Part shown: positions 1-8,339 of the stretch, in pieces
Numbering within the stretch: position 1 is the first letter of the stretch
Layout: each line of letters begins with the position of its first letter
Source: Acholoe squamosa
Taxonomy: Eukaryota > Annelida > Polychaeta > Phyllodocida > Polynoidae
Assembly: GCA_949317995.1 (NCBI GenBank)
Contig: OX439047.1
Span: 854,501 to 918,500, forward strand
Length of the DNA stretch: 64,000 nucleotides
Reading direction: 5' to 3'
Program-made: the position numbers and the translations under genes
Notes under the pieces: model-generated
Seen by the model: only the letters and a program-made list of their open reading frames with translations
Databases searched by the model: none
Told to the model about the DNA's origin: nothing

Positions 1-3000
1 AAGCGAAAAAACACAAAGGGCCAGTTAAAATCAGAGTGTGAACTCTGGTGGAAATGTACTAATTGTACTAAGGTAATGGAGTATGCAAAGCGTAAACCAC
101 AACAACATAAATGCGGTGAGTGGTACTGCACCACTTGTCAGTCATACCAAACTCGATATCACCTATGCTATCACCGAGCAAAAAAACACACCAATACTGG
201 TGAATTCAAATATGTTTTCTTTGATTTCGAGGCTTCACAAGATGATATTACAACTTGTCCTGGTGGATATTTTCCACCTGAAAACCGATGTGTCCAATGT
301 GCGAATGTTGAAGATAGATGCAGTTCATGTCAAATCTGTACAAATTGTCGAGAGCTCTCATGTGGAAACACTGAGCACCGGCCTAATTATGCCATAGCTC
401 AAATGGCTTGTAATAATTGTTATTTATCCACCATGAATGAAAAGTGCAATCATTGTGGATACAGATGTAGTGAGTGCAATGCTTTCAAAAAGGGAAAATA
501 TGTTAAACCACCTTGTGAAAATTGCGGCTATAGGCAAGCTGTCTTTGAGGGTGATAACACCACCACTGAATTTTGTAAATGGGTATTTTCTAAAGATAGG
601 GCTAATTCTACCTTGTTTGCACATTTTTTGAAAGGTTATGACGGCCATTTTGTTATGCAATATCTTACTGATAATGGTGTGTGTCCCCAAAATATTATTT
701 ATAACGGAGCTAAAATTATGTCGATAACAGTCGGTAATGGTCTCAACATTCGTTTGCTGGACTCTTTGAACTTTCTTCCAATGCGATTAGCAGATTTACC
801 CAAGGCATTTAATCTCGTAGAATTAAGGAAGGGATTTTTTCCACATTACTTTAACACCCGTGATAACCAACACTATGTAGGCCCGCTTCCTGAACCTCAT
901 TATTATGGTGTTGACACTATGTCTACAAAGGACAGGGAAAATTTTCTAAAATGGTATGAAGAACAAACATCACAAAACGTTGTTTTTGATTTTCGAAAAG
1001 AAATGCATGACTATTGTGTTTCAGACGTGACAATTTTGCGAGAAGCGTGTTTGTCATTCAGACAACTTGTTTTAGATGTAACAATGAATGAATCTGATGA
1101 TTCTCAAAACAACTTTTTGGATGATAATGAAAACGAGAGTGATTTGGAAGCTAACGTTGATAATGATGATGATGACAGTGAAGACAACATTGTTGGGGAA
1201 ACTAAGAAAAGAAAGAAAAAAAAACCGAATGGTGTCGATCCTTTCAAATGCACTACTATTGCCAGTATGTGCATGCAAATTTTCAAGTCGAAATTCCTAG
1301 AGGAAAAGCTTAAAGCCCACTTGAAACATGTAGTGGATATAAATGCAGTACTTACTGTAGATGCTAAAACCAAGAATGATCAAACTTTCTTTTATTTTGA
1401 AAACCAATGGGTTACAGAAAATGAATTGCAAATGAAATCATGGAAAGTAGACTACATTCAATTTCTTTCTTCTCCAATAGCACAGGTTTCACCTAAAGGT
1501 TATGCTGCAATGAATCAATTCAGTAAGGTATCTATTCAATGGCTTGAATGGGTACAATACACAATTGGTTCTGATATCATTCATGCTCTCAATGGTGAAA
1601 GAGGTGAACATAAAATAGAAAACAAAAGAGTAGACGGTTTTGATCCTAATACCAACACTGTCTATGAGTTTTTAGGATGTATCCATCATGGGTGTAAATC
1701 TTGTTTCCCTCTCAATAGAGGCAGCAATGGCATAAAACACCCTTTTACCAAACAGAGCATGGATGAACTGTATACTCTCACAATGAAAAGAGAACACTGG
1801 TTAAAGAGCAAAGGATTTCTTTATGAATCCATTTGGGAATGCCAATTCCTAGACATGCTAAAACAAAATCAAAATGGTGTTGCCGATTTTATCAAAACTT
1901 TAGACCTTCAGGAGCGATTAGACCCGAGAGCCTCATTTTTTGGGGGCCGCTGTGGAGCAAGTCGCTTGTATTTCAAAGCCGAGAATGGTACAGAGGTGTC
2001 ATATGTAGACTTTACATCGTTATACCCATACACTAACAAGTATGAGGCATATCCTGTAGGACATCCCACTATCATTTTGAAAGACTTTGATGATATAAAA
2101 AACTATTTCGGTATAGCAATGGTGTCTATTCTTCCTCCTAAACGATTGTACAACCCTGTATTACCATATCATTCTAAAGGTAAACTAAAATTTGCCCTTT
2201 GTAGATACTGTGCAGACAATGAAATTCAAACTCCATGTCAGTGTTCTGATGAAAAACGTACATTTCATGGCACCTGGTGTACTCCTGAGATAAACAAAGC
2301 TATAGAAAAGGGCTACAAAATTGTCAAGATCCACGAGGTCTACCACTGGGAAAATTACAGTAAATATGACAAAGAGCAAAACAAATTTGGGTTGTTTTCA
2401 GAATATATTAACACGTTTCTTAAACGAAAACAGGAGGCCAGTGGATGGCCATCTTGGTGTAAAACAGAAGCAGACAAACAAAAATACATCAATAATTACT
2501 ATAAACACGAGGGTATCAAGTTGGATTACGATAACATAAAAAAAAATCCTGGTCTGAGGTCTCTCTGCAAATTGTTATTGAATAGTTTCTGGGGAAAATG
2601 GGCTCAGCGATTAGACTATGGACAAAATACCATCATACATTCAAGAAATCCTGAGAAATTTTTCGGGTTACTTACAGATGTTCGTAAAACTATGAAAGAC
2701 TTCCACATCATGTCCAAAGATTTAATTAATGTCACATGGACAAACAAAGAAAATTTTTATCCTGCAGACAATAAAACCAATATATTTCTTGCCACATTCA
2801 CAACTTGTTGGGCGCGCCTCAAGTTGTATGATGTGTTAGATCAACTCGATACCCGCGTGTTGTACTATGATACAGACTCTGTTATCTATAGTACCCTACC
2901 AAATGAAAATAAGATAAGGACTGGAGATTTTTTGGGCCAGTTAACTGACGAATTAAATGGACATTACATTACCGAATATGTCTCGGCTGGTCCAAAAAAT

Positions 3001-3279
3001 TATGCCTATCGAACAAGTGACGGTAATGAATGTTGTAAAGTACGAGGGTTTACGTTGAATTATGCCAATAGTCAGGTAATAAATTTCGAGACTGTAAAAC
3101 GTCTAGTCCAAGAGAGAGAAAATGATGATAATGGTGATGTTTATATTAAAAACAACAAAATATCAAGAGACAAAAAGCGACACATGATCTACAACAGAGT
3201 TGAGAGAAAAAAGTATAGCATGGTTTTCACTAAACGAGTTATACAATCTGACTTGAACACATTGCCGTATGGTTATTAA
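1..3279 (+). CDS. PolB: Polinton protein-primed family-B DNA polymerase (5' end outside window)
   Basis: Replicative polymerase of the element, expected to use a protein primer. The frame is already open at base 1, 25 codons upstream of the first visible Met at 76, so the gene starts outside the window. The 3'-5' exonuclease is marked by an FFDFEA motif (about 217-231), GYDGHF (about 633-650) and YCVSD (about 1012-1026). Palm motifs are DFTSLYP (about 2008-2028), LLNSFWGKW (about 2575-2601) and YDTDS (2866-2880). Between the first two exonuclease motifs sits a Cys-rich block of many CxxC pairs (about 260-540), likely zinc-binding. An acidic linker with a KKRKKKKP stretch (about 1084-1226) could be a nuclear signal. 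Around 1630-1710 a VDGF..VYEFLGC segment resembles an endonuclease-like insertion; that part is inference. All catalytic aspartates are present and the stop is at 3277-3279. Confidence 0.93.
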   Translation, partial: KRKNTKGQLKSECELWWKCTNCTKVMEYAKRKPQQHKCGEWYCTTCQSYQTRYHLCYHRAKKHTNTGEFKYVFFDFEASQDDITTCPGGYFPPENRCVQCANVEDRCSSCQICTNCRELSCGNTEHRPNYAIAQMACNNCYLSTMNEKCNHCGYRCSECNAFKKGKYVKPPCENCGYRQAVFEGDNTTTEFCKWVFSKDRANSTLFAHFLKGYDGHFVMQYLTDNGVCPQNIIYNGAKIMSITVGNGLNIRLLDSLNFLPMRLADLPKAFNLVELRKGFFPHYFNTRDNQHYVGPLPEPHYYGVDTMSTKDRENFLKWYEEQTSQNVVFDFRKEMHDYCVSDVTILREACLSFRQLVLDVTMNESDDSQNNFLDDNENESDLEANVDNDDDDSEDNIVGETKKRKKKKPNGVDPFKCTTIASMCMQIFKSKFLEEKLKAHLKHVVDINAVLTVDAKTKNDQTFFYFENQWVTENELQMKSWKVDYIQFLSSPIAQVSPKGYAAMNQFSKVSIQWLEWVQYTIGSDIIHALNGERGEHKIENKRVDGFDPNTNTVYEFLGCIHHGCKSCFPLNRGSNGIKHPFTKQSMDELYTLTMKREHWLKSKGFLYESIWECQFLDMLKQNQNGVADFIKTLDLQERLDPRASFFGGRCGASRLYFKAENGTEVSYVDFTSLYPYTNKYEAYPVGHPTIILKDFDDIKNYFGIAMVSILPPKRLYNPVLPYHSKGKLKFALCRYCADNEIQTPCQCSDEKRTFHGTWCTPEINKAIEKGYKIVKIHEVYHWENYSKYDKEQNKFGLFSEYINTFLKRKQEASGWPSWCKTEADKQKYINNYYKHEGIKLDYDNIKKNPGLRSLCKLLLNSFWGKWAQRLDYGQNTIIHSRNPEKFFGLLTDVRKTMKDFHIMSKDLINVTWTNKENFYPADNKTNIFLATFTTCWARLKLYDVLDQLDTRVLYYDTDSVIYSTLPNENKIRTGDFLGQLTDELNGHYITEYVSAGPKNYAYRTSDGNECCKVRGFTLNYANSQVINFETVKRLVQERENDDNGDVYIKNNKISRDKKRHMIYNRVERKKYSMVFTKRVIQSDLNTLPYGY

Positions 3280-3315
3280 AAATAATGTCATTTATAAATG
3301 CTGTTCCGTGTTGTT

Positions 3316-3321
3316 AATAAA
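3316..3321 (+). terminator. Polyadenylation signal for the polymerase gene
   Basis: AATAAA lies 37 nt after the polymerase stop codon, in the short AT-rich gap between the two converging transcription units. Confidence 0.55.
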
Positions 3322-3379
3322 TATAAATAGTTGTACAAAAAAAAGAGTCAAAGACTTTGTTGTTGATACGTATCTTTTT

Positions 3380-3385
3380 TTTATT
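3380..3385 (-). terminator. Polyadenylation signal for the capsid transcript
   Basis: TTTATT on + is AATAAA on -, about 48 nt beyond the stop of the capsid gene. It pairs with the + strand signal at 3316 to give tail-to-tail ends typical of compact viral genomes. Confidence 0.5.
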
Positions 3386-3432
3386 AACATCAATATATAC
3401 ATACAATATAGTCGTGATTTCTTTCTTTATAA

Positions 3433-4740
3433 TCAATGTATTTTCACATTCCTGACCGCATCTATTTCAAGTAATCCAGGAAAGCTAGAGTACACAATCA
3501 ATGTAACAGATTCTGATAAAGCTTCACTGAATTTTATTTCAAAACGTGTGTGCCCCTTCTTTGAGGGTTTCCCATATTTTTCACATTGATTTTGACAAAT
3601 GTCAATTACATAAAGACAATAACCATTTGGATATTCAGGTAGTAGAATGTCATTGCCATAGTTTTCCATATATTGATTGGAAAAGAGTGTCATATAAGCA
3701 GAGGTGTAGTTTGAGCTACTATAGTTTGGTGTCAGAGGTTCTGCAGGCATAGATTTTCCATCCACATAGAATCCTACAAAGTTTGCATTGTAGTGTTTGA
3801 AGCTTAAACCGTTAACAGCATAGTCTCCAGTATACCCCTTCGACGGTACTATCCCTGCAATGACACGGTTAGGGACTTCCCCTTGGTACATATCTTCTAT
3901 GGTTGCTCCAAATTGCCCCTGGGGAATACCATATGTCTTTATGTCAGTACGGTCATAATAATATAGTGCTGGTCCTCTTTTCAGAGTTTCAGCATGTGCC
4001 AATATAACTTCAGGTTCGACTTCTATCATACATATTTTCAACACTGCATCCACAATTTCAAACTTATAGTCAGCTGAGGGGTTAGAACTCATTATTCTAA
4101 ACTTGTTATTACTTTGCCAGAATTTGAAATTCACTTGAACTGAGTTCAACAGAAATCTGTCCTGTTGACACAGATCAGAGTAAATTGGACCCTGTAGTTC
4201 TACAGTTTGACTTTTTTCGAATGGCATAGACCTCAGTATTAACCCTGGATTATTTCCCTCGACAGGATCTGCCTCGTCCACATTTCCAGTGTCCTTAATA
4301 TACAGTTGAGACCTGAGTTGAGAGTTTTTTGCACCTTGACAAAATGACAAAAGCGTTTCTATATATGCTTTATACGCATAACGAGTTGCTACCTCTGGCG
4401 AAATGGTTTGCTGTTGAACACTAACGTCAACTTGTCTCCATAAACTTTGCAGTGTCAGGTTTGTGGGTCCTACTTTAGATGCAGCAGGAATGGATTTGTC
4501 ACCAACTAATCTCCAGTCAGGTATATCGGTACCATTGCCCTGAGTGATCTTACATTTCACTTTAATTCTAGTATTTTTCATGCAAATGTATTTTGTACTG
4601 TTTCCGGGAATGTTGAATTCGAGAGGCCCATCAGAAGTCAACTGACCAACGGGTCTATGTTCTATCCATTCTACGCGTTTCACTCCTCTATCCTTTATCG
4701 GTTGGTAAAATAGGGCAAGACCATTACCATGTCCGGACAT
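3433..4740 (-). CDS. MCP: Polinton major capsid protein (double jelly-roll, F54H12.2-like family)
   Basis: A 435-residue protein of the family often annotated 'uncharacterized protein F54H12.2-like' in invertebrate genomes, which corresponds to the hexon-like major capsid protein of Polintons and adintoviruses. It should form the trimeric capsomers of an icosahedral particle. Recognition rests on the conserved block SLWRQVDVSVQQQTIS (near residue 103) followed by a YAYKAYIETLL segment, plus alternating beta-rich sequence throughout and no membrane segment. The start Met at 4740 lies 6 nt from the end of the basic-protein gene, so the - genes probably share a transcript or closely spaced promoters. 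No frameshift or stop is seen. Family membership is from memory of conserved motifs; the fold was not computed. Confidence 0.82.
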   Translation of the reverse strand: MSGHGNGLALFYQPIKDRGVKRVEWIEHRPVGQLTSDGPLEFNIPGNSTKYICMKNTRIKVKCKITQGNGTDIPDWRLVGDKSIPAASKVGPTNLTLQSLWRQVDVSVQQQTISPEVATRYAYKAYIETLLSFCQGAKNSQLRSQLYIKDTGNVDEADPVEGNNPGLILRSMPFEKSQTVELQGPIYSDLCQQDRFLLNSVQVNFKFWQSNNKFRIMSSNPSADYKFEIVDAVLKICMIEVEPEVILAHAETLKRGPALYYYDRTDIKTYGIPQGQFGATIEDMYQGEVPNRVIAGIVPSKGYTGDYAVNGLSFKHYNANFVGFYVDGKSMPAEPLTPNYSSSNYTSAYMTLFSNQYMENYGNDILLPEYPNGYCLYVIDICQNQCEKYGKPSKKGHTRFEIKFSEALSESVTLIVYSSFPGLLEIDAVRNVKIH

Positions 4741-4746
4741 GTTTAC

Positions 4747-5193
4747 TCAAAATGCTGTTTTACGTTTCCTGGTTTGAGTTACAGAAGGTTTCTTTCTAGC
4801 TATGGCAGGTTTCTTCTTAACTGTAGTTATCTTCCTTTTTTTCAGAGTTGTACTTGTTGTCTTTTTCTTCTTTGCTGGACGAGTGTTTTTTGTGGTCTGA
4901 GTTGAATTCTTCATTGGTGCCTTTTTTATACGTTTGATTGCTTGAGAAGCAGATGCAGATGCAGATCTCTTACGCTTAGTACCTCTTTTGACACTAGCCT
5001 GTGATCTAGCACGTGTAACAGCTTGTTGCGTAGGACTTACAATCTTTACATTGAGTCTACGAGGTGCTAACTCTTTGTTAGAAAGAAGTCTCCATACTCC
5101 ATTTTTATCAGGATAAAGTTTGCCATCCTGCATATGTTGGAAATGCTTGTGCCATTCACCGTAGCTCATGCTTTCTGTATATGTAGTGTACAA
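4747..5193 (-). CDS. Lys/Arg-rich core-like protein, probable DNA condensation
   Basis: 148 residues. The N-terminal 45 residues are ordinary sequence with a YGEWHKHF..LYPDKNGVWRLL stretch. The remaining two thirds are extremely basic with repeated KKK, RKR and KKR runs and many Ser, Thr and Ala residues. This composition matches adenovirus core proteins and analogous basic proteins of Polintons and adintoviruses, so packaging of DNA in the virion or in the nucleus is a reasonable inference. The start overlaps the end of the next upstream gene by 28 nt in a different frame. No enzymatic motif is visible. Confidence 0.6.
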   Translation of the reverse strand: MYTTYTESMSYGEWHKHFQHMQDGKLYPDKNGVWRLLSNKELAPRRLNVKIVSPTQQAVTRARSQASVKRGTKRKRSASASASQAIKRIKKAPMKNSTQTTKNTRPAKKKKTTSTTLKKRKITTVKKKPAIARKKPSVTQTRKRKTAF

Positions 5194-5606
5194 GTCGTCT
5201 TTTCTCCCGATAATGGTATCTCTTTCATTTGTGCATTTCTTATATACAGCCTGATAGTGTCCACCCTATTTCTTGATAATTTAAAGCATACCGATGAATC
5301 AAAGTTTTGAACAGTGCTATCTCCTTCTTCTCCAGACACATATTGCAAAATAGGCCTTTGCCCATCGAGCACATATGAATCTTCTACAATATCACAAAAA
5401 ATGTAAAGGTCTTGATTGGTTGGATTCTGTAATTTGATATCTCTCAGTGCACAAGTCCATGTATTGCCTGTGAAATACATAGTTTTCGGTAGCTTCACTG
5501 TAAAATCATTTACAGTGTTTTCTGGGTAATAATTTTGCGAGTCCGTGCTCGATAAAAACAAGAATATGTTATTCATGTGTCCTGAATATCTTCCTCGGGA
5601 ATCCAC
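5166..5606 (-). CDS. Polinton minor capsid (penton-like) candidate
   Basis: 146 residues. From about residue 11 it reads NNIFLFLSSTDSQNYYPENT and then NDFTVKLPKTMYF..NTWTCALRDI. This is a pattern I associate with a conserved small beta-rich Polinton protein proposed as a single jelly-roll minor capsid or penton protein. It lies between the integrase (34-nt overlap) and the basic protein (28-nt overlap), next to the capsid gene, which fits a structural role. It is shorter than most penton-like proteins, so it may be only a related virion component. An alternative start exists at Met 11. Function is inferred. Confidence 0.55.
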   Translation of the reverse strand: MDSRGRYSGHMNNIFLFLSSTDSQNYYPENTVNDFTVKLPKTMYFTGNTWTCALRDIKLQNPTNQDLYIFCDIVEDSYVLDGQRPILQYVSGEEGDSTVQNFDSSVCFKLSRNRVDTIRLYIRNAQMKEIPLSGEKTTCTLHIQKA

Positions 5607-6658
5607 TTGTTGAATTTATTTGGCCAGTGTAAAAACTTGACCAACACTTCAGGTTTCTTGTTACGTCTACGTCTCTTCAGAAATTTCTCAATTCTAAATA
5701 TGTCATCATCAGTAACTAGGACTTTCTGAAGCTCCTGTTGATAGAATGAGCCTTTTATAGGTTCTCCGTTCCAGTCCTCCAGTGTGTAGATGGGAATGTC
5801 ATTTCTCCTACGTCTACCTGTGACAATAAATACTTCACCACTCCATTTCTGACCATATTCTCTGTCAAACTTTTCTTTAATGGATGACATGCGTACTTTG
5901 TCCCCGACTTTAAGCTTGTAACGTTGAAATCGGGGTTTTTCCTTTGGTCTCCTCAAGTATTGTTCGTATCTAACCTCATTTTCATTTTCTTTATTCACAT
6001 CTGATGGTGGTCTACCTAAACTGCTATGAGTTGTATGGTTATAGCTCTTTACAATATCTTGTAAAACGTCAATGTACCTCAGGTTATTGTTTGCCACAAT
6101 GTAACGGTACAATTTCGACTTGATGGTCTTAATTGCCCTCTCAGAATAATTAGCCTTAGTTTCACCCGTTGTCGTGAAAAAGTGAATACCTTTTTTCTTC
6201 ATATAGTCTCTAGTGATCTTACTGGTAAACTCTCCTCCATTGTCACTCCTTATAACCTTTGGTTGACGTCCCTGCTGGAATATATCTTCCATCATGTCTA
6301 CTACTTCTTTTGGTTTCTTTGTTAAGAGCGAACGAACCCATACGTATCGGCTAAAAATATCAATCATGAGAAGAAAATATTTGTATCCGTCGTTCTCTTT
6401 ATTCAATAAAGCCATATCAGCTAAATCCATGTCCCACATCGAATCAAACCCTTCGACAACAACTCTGTTCCTTGGAAATTTATGAACAACAGCTCTGTTT
6501 AAGGTATATGAGAGTTCCTTCTGTAAAGCCTCTTCGACTTGTTGTTTCTTTACATGTAATCCATCTGCTTTAGCACTGTGATACACTTTACTCGGACCTT
6601 GAAAGCTCCCAGGAGCTGAAGGGTTGTTATACCTCTGTCTCAGTTGAGCGTCCATCAT
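5573..6658 (-). CDS. INT: Polinton retroviral-type integrase with C-terminal chromodomain
   Basis: 361 residues. It inserts the element by DDE strand transfer. The N-terminus has a NNPSAPGSFQG segment typical of Polinton integrases. The rve catalytic core carries WDMDLADM (first Asp near residue 78), RSDNGGEF (Asp 139) and YSERAIKTIK (Glu near 173), close to D,D35E spacing. A basic linker follows. A chromodomain-like C-terminus occupies residues about 316-361 (DIFRIEKFLKRRRR, then VLVKFLHWPNKFNKWIPEED), which could read a histone mark and steer target choice. No stop or frameshift interrupts it and all three acidic residues are present, so it looks catalytically complete. Confidence 0.92.
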   Translation of the reverse strand: MMDAQLRQRYNNPSAPGSFQGPSKVYHSAKADGLHVKKQQVEEALQKELSYTLNRAVVHKFPRNRVVVEGFDSMWDMDLADMALLNKENDGYKYFLLMIDIFSRYVWVRSLLTKKPKEVVDMMEDIFQQGRQPKVIRSDNGGEFTSKITRDYMKKKGIHFFTTTGETKANYSERAIKTIKSKLYRYIVANNNLRYIDVLQDIVKSYNHTTHSSLGRPPSDVNKENENEVRYEQYLRRPKEKPRFQRYKLKVGDKVRMSSIKEKFDREYGQKWSGEVFIVTGRRRRNDIPIYTLEDWNGEPIKGSFYQQELQKVLVTDDDIFRIEKFLKRRRRNKKPEVLVKFLHWPNKFNKWIPEEDIQDT

Positions 6659-6692
6659 TGTATGTTAAAAAAGGTATATTGCCCCCTAGTAT

Positions 6693-7214
6693 TTATATAT
6701 GTATCCATTTTGGTCTGGTACTGCTCTTCACATCTTGACGGGACTTGCCTTCCAATACCTTATTCCTATTTCTTTTGTTCTCCAATAGCAATAAGGGTAC
6801 ATTAGATTCTGACAAACCTTGGTAAAACTCTGTTTGCCCTATAGGATTGAACCCCTTGTATTCTCTCATAGCATCTTTCAAAAGGTCTACAATGTGACTA
6901 TTCTCTACCCTTTGACCATTATATGAAATCTCTCCTTTATCGTTCCACGTCAAGACATTTCCATTCTCAATATAGTTCAACAGTGCCCGGCCTTTAGACT
7001 TGAACATTTTCGGAAGCGTCTGAATTATTTCTTCCTTGTCTAAACCATTGTGTAAGGAAGACCGTTGATCCTCCTCTTCTATAACCATCGGTACTGCTTC
7101 GAGTTTTGGCTGTGTGACTGATTGTACTGCTACTGCTGTTGAAGTTGTATTAATAGCACGCTTCATTTTCTCATATTTTTCCTCTGGTACGAGAACCATT
7201 CTCTGTGTGCTCAT
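6693..7214 (-). CDS. Conserved Polinton protein of unknown function
   Basis: 173 residues. A variable N-terminal third is followed by a conserved-looking region with LPKMFKSKGRALLNYIE, then WNDKGEISYNGQRVENSHIV, and further on LPLLLLENKRNR-like sequence. Proteins with this pattern occur repeatedly beside Polinton integrases in invertebrate genomes; no function is established to my knowledge. It starts with an ATGA 4-nt overlap with the stop of the preceding gene (7211-7214), so the two are translationally close. It carries no membrane segment or catalytic motif. Confidence 0.6.
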   Translation of the reverse strand: MSTQRMVLVPEEKYEKMKRAINTTSTAVAVQSVTQPKLEAVPMVIEEEDQRSSLHNGLDKEEIIQTLPKMFKSKGRALLNYIENGNVLTWNDKGEISYNGQRVENSHIVDLLKDAMREYKGFNPIGQTEFYQGLSESNVPLLLLENKRNRNKVLEGKSRQDVKSSTRPKWIHI

Positions 7215-7537
7215 TGTAAAAGGGTCTTAAGAACTGCTTCTGCTCCTTGTAGTACAAGTTTAACCACCTTTGCGTCTTTAACTATAAGCTGTTTTCTTAT
7301 GTTCATAGATGCCTTAGAATTGCCTATGTCATCAATTCTAGTTTTGTATCTTCTCAGTCTTTTCTTATAGTGATCCGAAACAGGAATATTGCCATATAAA
7401 ACATTGGCTACTACTTCACTGATCGTGTTAACTTGATCACCGTTCAAAGTCTTTAAAACTTGAACAAACTGTGAATGTGGAATCTTGCTTGTCAAAAAGT
7501 TTATCAGACTAAAGTTGGCCTTTAGACGTTTACTCAT
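7211..7537 (-). CDS. Small conserved Polinton protein (GNIPVS..KKRLRRYK type)
   Basis: 108 residues, basic and mostly helical by eye. It contains ISEVVANVLYGNIPVSDHYK followed by KRLRRYKTRIDDIG, a signature seen in small proteins next to Polinton ATPase and capsid genes. Many relatives end in a hydrophobic Gly/Ala-rich tail that has been compared with adenoviral minor virion proteins. Here the tail is short (VLQGAEAVLKTLLQ) and not strongly hydrophobic. A virion or membrane-active role is only an inference. It overlaps the downstream gene by 4 nt. Confidence 0.55.
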   Translation of the reverse strand: MSKRLKANFSLINFLTSKIPHSQFVQVLKTLNGDQVNTISEVVANVLYGNIPVSDHYKKRLRRYKTRIDDIGNSKASMNIRKQLIVKDAKVVKLVLQGAEAVLKTLLQ

Positions 7538-7587
7538 TATGAGTCCTCCTTTATAAATGAGCCAAAAACAGTTTCTACACTTGTTTT

Positions 7588-8325
7588 TTATACTTTTGGT
7601 ATGTAAATAAGTGGGTCTTCATTCGGAAATATCCTAGTGCGTAATCGATATTTAACATTACTGTGAGGAGTGTTGTCTATCACCAAATATCCATAGGGTT
7701 TTTTAGTTGCGTCTTCATATGCCTCTTTTAGTACCTCGGATCGACCTGGAAACATCTGTCTTGCCATTGTACTCACTTGTGAAGCATCTCTAAGATTCCT
7801 AAACAAAACTTGATACCATGTGTTCAATGCAATAGTTCTAGCATTAGGACCTTTTTGATATAGATTCTGTGTTATATAGACAACCGAATAATGATTATGG
7901 TGACATCCTTGAGTAAACAATACCTCCATATCCTTATTTTTCACCAATTCATGCGCCAAGTCATCAATAACAACAAGATTGTGTTTACCATTTCCTGCTA
8001 TTTCATCCAAAAGTCCTGAGTCGGGCAATCCTTTGTGAAAACTTATATTTGGTATATCCTTCTCCATATCATCAAATGTATTCTGATACACACCATAGCA
8101 ATACAGTATAACATATGGTGGATCTTCTACAAACATACCCCTAATATTTCTCAGCAGTTTATAAACCCAGTAAGTCTTTCCACAACCAGTTGTCCCGCTG
8201 ATACACATACTACTACATGGTTTAAATGGAAGTAAACTCTGAGTTTCCCACCATGGAATTGACTCTGTATTTTCGCCACTACTGGTCCATTCAACAGCTG
8301 AAACAACTTGTTTTGATGCAGACAT
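7588..8325 (-). CDS. ATP: Polinton genome-packaging ATPase (FtsK/HerA, A32-like)
   Basis: 245 residues. It is expected to drive DNA into preformed capsids. Walker A is SGTTGCGKT (residues 43-51) and Walker B is LVVIDD (117-122), followed by a conserved QNLYQKG segment that fits sensor/arginine-finger positions of A32-type ATPases. Length is in the usual range. It is the outermost - gene in the window and faces the putative element end; the CRE-like cluster at 8718-8777 lies about 400 bp upstream of its start and could belong to its promoter. The reading frame is intact. Confidence 0.9.
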   Translation of the reverse strand: MSASKQVVSAVEWTSSGENTESIPWWETQSLLPFKPCSSMCISGTTGCGKTYWVYKLLRNIRGMFVEDPPYVILYCYGVYQNTFDDMEKDIPNISFHKGLPDSGLLDEIAGNGKHNLVVIDDLAHELVKNKDMEVLFTQGCHHNHYSVVYITQNLYQKGPNARTIALNTWYQVLFRNLRDASQVSTMARQMFPGRSEVLKEAYEDATKKPYGYLVIDNTPHSNVKYRLRTRIFPNEDPLIYIPKV

Positions 8326-8339
8326 AGTTGCAAGTTAGT

